From Bacillota bacterium (GTDB lineage: Bacteria > Bacillota_A > Clostridia > Lachnospirales > Lachnospiraceae), in contig JAEZSL010000379.1 in the NCBI GenBank assembly GCA_023443925.1, positions 1 to 8,074 on the forward strand: a stretch of DNA of 8,074 nt, read 5' to 3'. This document shows, piece by piece, positions 1-5,483 of the stretch. The notes beneath the pieces were generated by a model that saw nothing but the letters and a program-made list of their open reading frames with translations, was not told the origin of the DNA and did no database searches. The position numbers and the translations under genes were made by a program. How positions within the stretch are numbered: the first letter of the stretch is position 1; the number at the start of each line of letters is the position of its first letter.

Positions 1-667
1 CACCGGCTTTGATTATCTTGCCGGCACCCATGGCTACCATGAAATCTGCGTATCTGGAAGCCAGATTCAGATCATGAAGTACCATGATGATGGTACAGCC
101 GTGTTCTTTATTCAGCTCCTCCAATAATTCCAGTACTTCCATCTGATACGCCATATCCAGGTAAGTTGTCGGTTCGTCCAATAATATCACATCTGTTTCC
201 TGGGCTAATGCCATGGCAATCCAGACCCGCTGCCTTTGTCCTCCGGATAAATTATCTACCGTATCATATTTTAATGCCTCCAGATTGGTGGCCGCCATAG
301 CCCAATTGATTATCTTTTTATCCTCTGCCTTTAATTTTCCCAGTCCCTTCTGATACGGATACCTTCCATACGATATCAGTTCTTCAACGGTAAGCCCTTC
401 CGGTGCTACCGGGGCCTGGGGCAGGATTGCCAGCTTACCTGCCAACTCCCTGGTGGGCATCTTATGAATTTCTTTCCCGTCTAAATAAATGGCTCCCTTT
501 TTTATATTTAAGATACGCCCGATTGATTTTAATAAAGTAGATTTTCCGCAGCCGTTGGGCCCGATAATCGCTGTGGTCTTGCCCATGGGGATTTTTATGC
601 TTAAATCGTCTATAATAACTTTATCGCCGTAACCTGTCTGTATGCTTTCTACATGGATGTTTTCCAA
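1..667 (-). CDS. Iron-complex (siderophore-type) ABC transporter ATP-binding protein, FecE/FepC-like, 3' end cut by window edge
   Basis: This is the cytoplasmic ATPase that powers the importer encoded by the genes just upstream. My translation gives 222 residues before the window ends; the family is usually about 250-270, so roughly 30-50 C-terminal residues lie outside. Visible motifs in order are Walker A GPNGCGKST (36-44), the Q-loop at LPQAP (82-86), the family-typical YGRYPYQ (100-106), the ABC signature LSGGQRQRV (140-148), Walker B with catalytic Glu in ILLDEPT (161-167), the D-loop region and the switch His in VLHDLN (196-201). The LSGGQRQRVWIAMALAQ stretch is typical of the FecE/FepC/FhuC group. 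The start is TTG at 667, preceded by AGGAGG with 7 bases between GGAGG and the codon; no ATG lies in frame nearby. It is separated from the permease gene by a 134-bp A/T-rich gap without an obvious terminator, so cotranscription is likely. The substrate cannot be read from the ATPase. Confidence 0.95.
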   Translation of the reverse strand, partial: MENIHVESIQTGYGDKVIIDDLSIKIPMGKTTAIIGPNGCGKSTLLKSIGRILNIKKGAIYLDGKEIHKMPTRELAGKLAILPQAPVAPEGLTVEELISYGRYPYQKGLGKLKAEDKKIINWAMAATNLEALKYDTVDNLSGGQRQRVWIAMALAQETDVILLDEPTTYLDMAYQMEVLELLEELNKEHGCTIIMVLHDLNLASRYADFMVAMGAGKIIKAG

Positions 668-801
668 CGTTCTTCCTCCTTCCGGCTGTATGAATGCTTC
701 CGAAATACTTTTCTTTTCGTTTACAGCCTGTATTACAGCCTTATAATTTACTATAAATTAACTGTTACCTGGCTTTATAAAATACTCAGTTATACCAGGC
801 A
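668..801 (-). other. 134-bp A/T-rich gap between permease and ATPase genes
   Basis: No gene is visible here. The gap holds an all-A/T 17-bp inverted repeat at 744-760 (7-bp arms, 3-base centre), a 9-bp direct repeat ttacagcct at 721-729 and 733-741, and CCTGG/CCAGG arms flanking 767-797. None has the GC-rich stem and U-run of a strong terminator. The ribosome binding site of the ATPase gene is at 675-680. A TATTTTATAA string (minus strand, 784-775) matches the core of promoter-like repeats upstream of the binding-protein gene, but there is no convincing -35 box. Confidence 0.5.
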
Positions 802-1824
802 TTATCTGCCGGCTGTCCTCCGGTTCATTACCAACAGAAATATAAAATAAGGTGCTCCGATAATGGATACTACAATACCCGTCGGTATTTCTGCCGGTTC
901 CATAACCGTTCTGGCAATAATATCTGCTCCCGTAACCAGTACGGCCCCTACCAGCGCGCAGGCCGGAATCAGTATCTTATGCCTGGAACCTACCAGTCTT
1001 CTGGAAAGGTGCGGTGCTATTAGGCCGACAAAGTTAATATTTCCGCTGATAGCAACACAGGCTGCCGCAAGGGCTACCGCAAGAAAGAGCAGTTTCCGCT
1101 TTTCCTTAACCACGGCCAGCCCAAGCCCCATGGAGATTTCATCCCCCATGGACAGAATATCCAGTTTTCCCGCCATAAAAATAAGGACCAGAAATCCTGC
1201 CAGTATCCAGGGAAACAATGCAATTACAGATTTCCAGGTGGAATTCCATATACTTCCCGCCTGCCAGGCTGCCAGAAATTCCGCCTGGCTATCGTCCAGT
1301 TTCAGGATTAGCAAAGTCATGGCAGCATTAATGCCGGCTTGAATGGCGACACCGTTTAAAACCAGTCTCATGGGGGAAATGCCGTAAGTTCTCCGGTTTG
1401 ACAGGACGTAGATCACACTGCCTGTTAACATGGCACCTGCTAAGGAGAACACCGGTAACGAAATGATTTTTCCCATCGTCAGGGTACCGCTTAAAGTCAT
1501 AAAGGTCAGTACTACAATACCCGCCCCTGCGTTAATTCCCAAAAGACCCGGGTCTGCCAGGGAATTCTTTGTAATTCCCTGCAAAATACAGCCGGATAAT
1601 GAAAATCCGGCACCAACAAGCATAGCAATCACAATTCTGGGCAGCCGGAACTGGAATATTACAATATTGTCCTTTGGGGAGCCTTTACCGGCCAGGATAT
1701 GTAACATATCCTTTAACCCGATATCCGTATAACCTGCGTTTATGCTTAAGAAAAACAGAACCGGGAGCAAAAGCGCAATAAGCAGTAGTATTATGTAATA
1801 ATTTTTTGGATTCTTCTGATTCAT
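802..1824 (-). CDS. Iron-complex ABC transporter permease, FecCD family (second permease)
   Basis: This is one of two membrane subunits that form the translocation channel of a type II (BtuCD/FhuB/FecCD fold) importer. At 340 residues it has the usual family length. It is strongly hydrophobic with about nine to ten membrane segments, the first at roughly 10-29. Family landmarks are RLPRI (60-64), the helix with GCILQG (78-83) followed by NSLADPGLLGINAGAG (87-102), the cytoplasmic coupling-helix region SMGDEISMGLGL (225-236) that docks the ATPase, FVGLIAPHLSRRLVG (265-279) and the C-terminal PAEIPTGIVVSIIGAP (310-325). The ATG at 1824 directly abuts the stop codon of the upstream permease, with GGGGGA 7-8 bases upstream inside that gene, so the two are translationally linked. 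It is a paralogue of its neighbour, and the pair presumably acts as a heterodimer. Siderophore, haem and cobalamin permeases all share this family; a siderophore is favoured by context only. Confidence 0.95.
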   Translation of the reverse strand: MNQKNPKNYYIILLLIALLLPVLFFLSINAGYTDIGLKDMLHILAGKGSPKDNIVIFQFRLPRIVIAMLVGAGFSLSGCILQGITKNSLADPGLLGINAGAGIVVLTFMTLSGTLTMGKIISLPVFSLAGAMLTGSVIYVLSNRRTYGISPMRLVLNGVAIQAGINAAMTLLILKLDDSQAEFLAAWQAGSIWNSTWKSVIALFPWILAGFLVLIFMAGKLDILSMGDEISMGLGLAVVKEKRKLLFLAVALAAACVAISGNINFVGLIAPHLSRRLVGSRHKILIPACALVGAVLVTGADIIARTVMEPAEIPTGIVVSIIGAPYFIFLLVMNRRTAGR

Positions 1825-2862
1825 TTACAAGTCCCCCTTCTGTTTTCCTGCAAAGTATAAAAACACGGGAACTCCTAACAGGGCGATAACCGCTCCTACC
1901 GGCAGCTCCGCCGGAGGGTTGAAGGTTTTCGAAAACAAATCGGCAGCCGTCAGTAACAAGCCTCCCAAGACCGCACTGATGGGGATAATCAGCCGGTAAT
2001 CGGGGCCAGCCAGGAATCTTGCAAAATGAGGCACCATCATACCAATAAAAGTAACGGTACCTGCTACTGCTACGGAGGTTCCCGCCAGCAGTACCACAAA
2101 CAGGGTGCCAAGAAATTTAAGCAGTCTTGTTTTAACTCCCAGGCCCAATGCTACTTCTTCACCCATACTCAAAACGGTTACCCCTCTAGAAATAATAATA
2201 GCACCTGCCAGAGCCGCCAATATAACAGGCAGGGCAAGCTGTACCTGTTTCCAGCCGGTTCCGGACATAGAGCCCATAGTCCAGAAAGTGACATTAAGAG
2301 TATTGTTGCTGCTTATTGTTATCCCCTGGCTTAATGCCGATAAAAGCGTACTTACGGTAGCTCCTGCCAGCACCAGCTTCATGGGATGATTATTTCCCGG
2401 AACCAGATTACTGATGACATAGACCAGGGAGGCTCCAAGGGCAGCTCCAAGAAAAGAAGCTATCACAATCTGGGAATAGGACGCTCCTTTAAAATAAGCA
2501 AAGCACAAAGCAACTGCCAGACCCGCACCGGAATTAAGTCCCATAATCCCCGTATCTGCCAGGGGATTTCTAGTCATACCCTGCATAAGCGCTCCGGCCA
2601 CGGCCAGGGCACTGCCTACAAGAGCAGCTCCGATTACTCTTGGCAGACGCATATCCCGGATCAGCAAATGACCGGAATTATTGCTGTCGAAATCCGTAAA
2701 TGCTTTTATTACCTCTGAGACCGGAAGGGACGCTGCACCCTGGGTAATGGATATCAGCATGAAAAAAGCCAGAAGTATCAGCCCGGCCGTTATAACCGCA
2801 CCTGCTATAAAAACTCTGCTTTTATTTATTTTATTCGTTTCATATTTATTTTTCATTACCAA
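1825..2862 (-). CDS. Iron-complex ABC transporter permease, FecCD family (first permease)
   Basis: This is the partner membrane subunit of the importer, 345 residues from the TTG start or 343 from the ATG two codons later. The first membrane segment is near 17-40 and is followed by an extracytoplasmic stretch. Landmarks are MRLPRVIGAALVG (71-83), ALMQGMTRNPLADTGIMGLN (91-110), the coupling region LSMGEEVALGLGV (231-243), TFIGMMVPHFARFLAGPDYR (271-290) and PAELPVGAVIALLGVP (317-332). The only Shine-Dalgarno-like sequence, GGGAG, lies 5 bases before TTG (2862) and 11 bases before ATG (2856). The regulator and binding-protein genes here use 4-5 base spacing, so I prefer TTG, but ATG is possible. 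The stop codon touches the start of the next permease gene. A 209-bp structured gap separates it from the binding-protein gene upstream, which would allow the lipoprotein to be made in excess of the channel. Confidence 0.95.
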   Translation of the reverse strand: MVMKNKYETNKINKSRVFIAGAVITAGLILLAFFMLISITQGAASLPVSEVIKAFTDFDSNNSGHLLIRDMRLPRVIGAALVGSALAVAGALMQGMTRNPLADTGIMGLNSGAGLAVALCFAYFKGASYSQIVIASFLGAALGASLVYVISNLVPGNNHPMKLVLAGATVSTLLSALSQGITISSNNTLNVTFWTMGSMSGTGWKQVQLALPVILAALAGAIIISRGVTVLSMGEEVALGLGVKTRLLKFLGTLFVVLLAGTSVAVAGTVTFIGMMVPHFARFLAGPDYRLIIPISAVLGGLLLTAADLFSKTFNPPAELPVGAVIALLGVPVFLYFAGKQKGDL

Positions 2863-3071
2863 TACTGCTCCCGGATATTTTACTTTTTATTTTAATGGAT
2901 ACATGGTGGTGGTACATTAGCAACGAGTTATATTTATTTCTTCTGCGGCTATGTAATTTATAGCGCGGTTAATTGTAAATTTGCAGAAGTTAATGGAAAA
3001 CAGCCCAATTAATGCGGCCCCGGTTACAATACCGGGACTGTATCAATCTGGCTGTTACCGCATCCTCACCT
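2863..3071 (-). promoter_or_regulatory. Structured intergenic region between binding-protein and permease genes
   Basis: This gap has two stem-loop zones when read as minus-strand RNA. The first, nearest the binding-protein stop codon, pairs AACAGCC (3056-3050) with GGCTGTT (3005-2999) and encloses an inner perfect hairpin CCCGGT/ACCGGG (arms 3031-3036 and 3019-3024, 6-base loop). GGCTGTT runs into TTTT, so it resembles a weak intrinsic terminator. A competing 6-bp pairing ATGCGG/CCGCAT (3063-3058 with 3017-3012) overlaps it topologically. The second zone pairs CTTCTGC with GCAGAAG (2989-2983 with 2946-2940), with no U-run after it. Likely roles are partial termination, RNA processing or mRNA stabilisation that sets the ratio of binding protein to permease. 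I recognise no known riboswitch class here. The role is an inference. Confidence 0.45.
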
Positions 3072-4136
3072 TTATTCAGCTAAGAGTGCTTCTGCAATCA
3101 TATTAACTGTATACTGCATTGCAAGTCCGCTGGTCGCATGGCCGGCACCGTCAAGCCTTACCACATGACCGGCCTGCACCGCTTTTAATGACTTCCATAC
3201 GGAATTATTCTCAATTTCCTCAAAGATTGCTTCATCTCCGTCAAAAACATTGACAAAAATATAATCCGGATTCATGGCAACAATAGCTTCCATGGATACC
3301 TGCTCATAATTTTCCGAAGTTGTATAACCTTCCGGCGGGTTCAATCCAAGGCCCGTTTCCTTATCATATAAAACCGGGCGGTATGCACAATAGTACTTAT
3401 CCGCATCCATCAAAGACATTTGGAATACAGTCTGTCCTTCATATTTTCCCTGTAATTTATTACGAACCTCTGCTATCTTGTTATCAAAATCACTTATTAC
3501 TTCTTCTGCCTTATCTTCCCTGCCAACCAGTTTACCTACTTCACGAAGACTTAACTTCCAGTCCATTTTTGTCTCAGGACCAAAAACTGCTACCGGTGAA
3601 ATTTTTTCAAGATTTGCTACATCAATACTGCTGGGATCTGCTACCTGATGCAGGAACACGTCAGGCTGAACCTCTAACAGCAGTTCCAAATTTACCTCTG
3701 CAGAACCAAGGTCAATTACTTCTCCCATTTCCAGTTCCTTAAAAGGATCCCAGGTTGCAAGGTAATTCTCGGCACCGGAGGCGGCCACCGGAGTTATATC
3801 CAGTAAAAGTAAAGTTTCCCAAAGAGGCAGGTAGTCCGTTGCAATCTTTACCGGTTCCTTCGTGGTGATTACTTCCCTTCCTGACGCATCAACATATGTA
3901 TATGGATATGCTTTCTCCGCAGAAACGGCATCCTCCTGTGTGTTCGCTGCTTCTTCCTGTGTATTTGCGGTATCTGACCCTGCCGCAGCTTCTTCAGCTG
4001 CATTTGTTTCTGCTGACTCAGCCGTTTGAACCTTATTCCCATCACCGGTGGCTTCAGAAGCCTTTTCTTTACTGCATCCAACTGCAATAACTGCCACTAA
4101 CGCAGCTGTCATAATTAGCCTGACCATTTTTTTCAT
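3072..4136 (-). CDS. Iron-complex (siderophore-type) substrate-binding lipoprotein, Peripla_BP_2/FecB-FepB family
   Basis: This is the extracytoplasmic receptor that delivers ligand to the two permeases downstream. I place the start at ATG 4136 (354 residues) because GGAG lies 5 bases upstream; an in-frame GTG at 4166 has no such site and would put ten residues before a normal signal peptide. The signal peptide has MKKMVR, a hydrophobic core (7-19) and a lipobox ending IAVGC with the modified Cys at 21, so it should be lipid-anchored. Ala at -3 instead of Leu is slightly atypical. Residues 22-76 form a long Ala/Glu/Thr/Asn-rich linker with a tandem ANTQEEA/ANTQEDA repeat. The folded part starts at YPYTYVDASGREV (77-89), with the inter-lobe helix around SLREVGKLVGREDKAEEVI and a second lobe containing NPDYIFVNVFDGDE and ending VVRLDGAGHATSGLAMQY. 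This class includes siderophore, haem and cobalamin receptors. The NPPEGYTTSENYEQVSME region resembles Gram-positive siderophore receptors, but the ligand cannot be fixed from sequence. Confidence 0.93.
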   Translation of the reverse strand: MKKMVRLIMTAALVAVIAVGCSKEKASEATGDGNKVQTAESAETNAAEEAAAGSDTANTQEEAANTQEDAVSAEKAYPYTYVDASGREVITTKEPVKIATDYLPLWETLLLLDITPVAASGAENYLATWDPFKELEMGEVIDLGSAEVNLELLLEVQPDVFLHQVADPSSIDVANLEKISPVAVFGPETKMDWKLSLREVGKLVGREDKAEEVISDFDNKIAEVRNKLQGKYEGQTVFQMSLMDADKYYCAYRPVLYDKETGLGLNPPEGYTTSENYEQVSMEAIVAMNPDYIFVNVFDGDEAIFEEIENNSVWKSLKAVQAGHVVRLDGAGHATSGLAMQYTVNMIAEALLAE

Positions 4137-4164
4137 AATATCTCCAATCTGTGTGTTTAGGTAC

Positions 4165-4196
4165 ACTTATAAAATAAAGATGTTGAAGAAACTGTC
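4165..4196 (-). promoter_or_regulatory. Candidate proximal promoter of the binding-protein/transporter genes, with possible activator half-site
   Basis: On the minus strand TATAAG (4171-4166) matches the -10 consensus TATAAT at 5 of 6 positions and would start RNA about 20-25 bases before the ATG at 4136. The -35 region at 17-bp spacing is poor (CAGTTT, 4194-4189), as expected of activator-dependent promoters. GACAGTTTCTTCAAC (4196-4182) overlaps this -35 region and is nearly repeated as GACTGTTTTTCAAC at 4273-4260. These could be AraC-protein half-sites. This is inferred from position and repetition only. Confidence 0.35.
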
Positions 4197-4263
4197 TTTC
4201 CTTTTTTAATTAAGCCTCTCCTGAATATTCAAGCTCCGATTGAGGATTCATTAAACCGAGTTG

Positions 4264-4283
4264 AAAAACAGTCCTCTGTTTTT
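4264..4283 (-). terminator. Candidate small hairpin (attenuator or weak bidirectional terminator)
   Basis: This is a perfect 8-bp inverted repeat, AAAAACAG and CTGTTTTT around the 4-base loop AGGA, in the form A-run, stem, T-run. Only three stem pairs are G-C, so it would be weak. It sits downstream of the distal promoter candidate and the nested operator-like repeat, and upstream of the proximal promoter candidate, so it could stop read-through from the regulator gene or from the distal promoter. Being symmetrical, it could also be a protein binding site. Confidence 0.3.
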
Positions 4284-4301
4284 ACTAACAGCTACATTTT
4301 T

Positions 4302-4349
4302 ATGACAATCATTCTTCAATCAGTGATCATGATTGTGATTGTCATTCTC
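4302..4349 (-). promoter_or_regulatory. Nested inverted repeat with Fur-box-like sequence upstream of the transporter genes
   Basis: The perfect 10-bp arms ATGACAATCA (4302-4311) and TGATTGTCAT (4336-4345) enclose a second perfect pair, CAATCA (4317-4322) and TGATTG (4330-4335), around a TGATCA palindrome (4324-4329). The minus-strand 19-mer at 4349-4331 (GAGAAT GACAAT C ACAATC) matches the classical Fur consensus GATAAT GATAAT C ATTATC at 15 of 19 bases by my count. It lies just downstream of a TATAAG box (4361-4356), where a bound repressor would block transcription. Iron-dependent control by a Fur-family repressor is therefore the favoured reading. The AraC protein binding here is the alternative. 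Confidence 0.5.
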
Positions 4350-4354
4350 ATTTG

Positions 4355-4381
4355 ACTTATAAAATATATCACACCTATCAA
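4355..4381 (-). promoter_or_regulatory. Candidate distal promoter upstream of the transporter genes
   Basis: The minus-strand string TATTTTATAAGT (4366-4355) contains TATAAG as a possible -10 box and is identical over 12 bases to the one at the proximal promoter candidate. TTGATA (4381-4376) resembles a -35 box, but the spacing to TATAAG is only 14 bp, so the assignment is weak. RNA would begin near 4349, directly on the Fur-box-like repeat, and carry a leader of about 210 bases. Confidence 0.3.
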
Positions 4382-4401
4382 GATAGTAGAATAGATTTTT
4401 T

Positions 4402-5244
4402 TCAAATCCGCCATGGATTTTTTTCAAAATTATTGCGGTAATGGCTTGGAGAGATGCCGGTATATTTTTTAAAAATGCGGCTGAAATGCAGGGGATCCTC
4501 ATATCCCACCATTGCTGAGATATGGGTTATGGAATAATTTTCATCTTCCAGAAGCTCTTTTGCGCGCTCCATTTTGCAGTGTATGAGATATTTTTTCGGG
4601 CACATACCCATTCTTTTTAAAAACAGGTAATGAAACTGCCTTGAATCCATATCGATTTTTTCGGCTAATTGGGAAACAGTTAAACTTTTATCCAGGTTGT
4701 TGCTTATATACTTTAAAATTAGTTCCGTAGTTTCTTCTTTGGTATCCGGAGTTGATTCTCTGGCGGACTGAAACAGTTTTTCTATAATTACATACAACAT
4801 AGTTTTTCTTTTTAAAACCATCATTGGTCCCCGCTCTTCTTTGAGCTTAAAGAGTTCCTGTAATAAGGGTTCCAACTCCAGGCTGTTATTTAAACCAATA
4901 TGAAAAACCGTATTATTTCCTTCCAGGTATTCTTTCGTTCTATCATCCCCCGTGATTTTATAATGAAGCAGTATGTATTTCCACTCTGCATTTCCCAAAA
5001 CCTCTTTATCCAGTTCAATGCCGGAGCCGGCATGCAGAATTGTCCCAGGCTCCAGTATCAGAGGACAATGATTTATTGTAAATCTGGCTTTTCCTTTTAT
5101 GGGTATCACAATACCGCAGACACCTTGGGAAGTGGAACTGTTTAATGACTTTTTCCCTGGAGCTATGGTAATGTTATATATGTCACTTAGTTCAATATTT
5201 GCTTTTGTAATAGACAGGATTAATTCATTTAAATCAAAATTCAT
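4402..5244 (-). CDS. AraC-family transcriptional regulator
   Basis: This is a 280-residue DNA-binding protein that probably controls the transporter genes immediately downstream on the same strand. The N-terminal part (about 24-95) looks like the beta-rich cupin-like ligand-sensing domain of AraC proteins, including VCGIVIPIKGKARFTI (42-57) and LEPGTILHAGSG (64-75). The C-terminal two-helix-turn-helix domain is clear. The first helix pair is around SLTVSQLAEKIDMDSRQFHY (187-206). The second is around SITHISAMVGYEDPLHFSRI (238-257), followed by the family-typical FKKYTGISPSHYR (258-270). I chose ATG 5244 because AAAGGAG lies 4 bases upstream; TTG 5271 would add nine residues without a ribosome binding site. 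Regulators of this type next to siderophore transporters (for example Btr of Bacillus subtilis, which senses the ferri-siderophore) act as activators. Here the sensor is a short cupin-like domain and not the fused binding-protein domain of Btr. The inducer is unknown. Confidence 0.92.
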   Translation of the reverse strand: MNFDLNELILSITKANIELSDIYNITIAPGKKSLNSSTSQGVCGIVIPIKGKARFTINHCPLILEPGTILHAGSGIELDKEVLGNAEWKYILLHYKITGDDRTKEYLEGNNTVFHIGLNNSLELEPLLQELFKLKEERGPMMVLKRKTMLYVIIEKLFQSARESTPDTKEETTELILKYISNNLDKSLTVSQLAEKIDMDSRQFHYLFLKRMGMCPKKYLIHCKMERAKELLEDENYSITHISAMVGYEDPLHFSRIFKKYTGISPSHYRNNFEKNPWRI

Positions 5245-5264
5245 ATTACTCCTTTCATGTACAT

Positions 5265-5300
5265 TAACCAAATAGGTAATTTAGAACAGCAGATTGGTTA
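5265..5300 (-). promoter_or_regulatory. Inverted repeat in the leader of the AraC-family gene
   Basis: The 7-bp arms TAACCAA and TTGGTTA (5294-5300 and 5265-5271) are separated by 22 bases in the presumed 5' leader, ending 12 bases before the ribosome binding site at 5249-5255. It could form an RNA stem near the translation start or be a protein site. Next to it, 5296-5315 holds further GTTAG/CTAAC arms. The function is unknown. Confidence 0.3.
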
Positions 5301-5315
5301 GTTAAAGCTAACTGA

Positions 5316-5349
5316 TATAGATAGTACTATGTATAGCCCAATTTGGCAA
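5316..5349 (-). promoter_or_regulatory. Candidate promoter and overlapping operator-like palindrome of the AraC-family gene
   Basis: On the minus strand TTGCCA (5349-5344) matches the -35 consensus at 5 of 6 bases. It is followed after 17 bp by TACTAT (5326-5321), 4 of 6 to the -10 consensus, giving a leader of about 70 bases. The -10 box lies inside the 20-bp sequence TATAGATAGTACTATGTATA (5316-5335), which is palindromic at 18 of 20 positions. A protein bound there would block polymerase, so repression, possibly autoregulation or control by a metal-dependent repressor, is plausible. No protein can be assigned from sequence. Confidence 0.45.
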
Positions 5350-5407
5350 GTACATATAACAAAAACATGTTAAAGATTAATCCTTCCTTTTTTGGCCTTA
5401 TAATGCA

Positions 5408-5453
5408 ATTGAGTCAGCGAATATCTTTATGGTATGATATCCGCTGACTCAAT
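5408..5453 (-). terminator. Probable terminator hairpin downstream of rpoC
   Basis: The perfect 12-bp arms ATTGAGTCAGCG (5408-5419) and CGCTGACTCAAT (5442-5453) continue past one A/C mismatch into ATATC/GATAT, with a 10-base loop (5426-5435). It begins 30 bases after the rpoC stop codon. In the minus direction the arm is followed by TGCATTATAAGG with no real U-run, so it is not a textbook intrinsic terminator. It could instead be a Rho-assisted or mRNA 3'-end protecting structure. Its position between rpoC and an independently regulated gene favours termination. Confidence 0.6.
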
Positions 5454-5483
5454 CTATTTATTAGTGTATTATAATTTTAGGTT

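Noticed and set aside
863..1342. Plus-strand open frames opposite the permease genes (also 1430-1732, 2026-2718).
   Set aside because: They are antisense to well-conserved permease sequence, are low in recognisable motifs, and lack ribosome binding sites.
2846..2917. A 23-codon minus-strand reading frame beginning MYHHHV that overlaps the start of the first permease by 17 bases, possibly a leader peptide.
   Set aside because: There is no ribosome binding site before its ATG, three His codons are too few to argue for attenuation, and nothing links it to the nearby stems.
2863..3071. A cobalamin or other known riboswitch controlling the permeases.
   Set aside because: I could not find the conserved cobalamin core or other familiar aptamer signatures; the pairing found there is described only as an unassigned structure.
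4320..4502. A 60-codon minus-strand frame ending in an Asn/His-rich tail (NENDNHNHDH), which could suggest a metal-binding peptide.
   Set aside because: Most of it is an out-of-frame overlap of the AraC-family gene, and the His/Asn-rich end is simply the operator-like CAATCA repeats read as codons.
4402..5244. A Btr-type fusion of AraC regulator with a binding-protein domain.
   Set aside because: The protein is only 280 residues with a short cupin-like N-terminal domain, and the substrate-binding protein is a separate gene.
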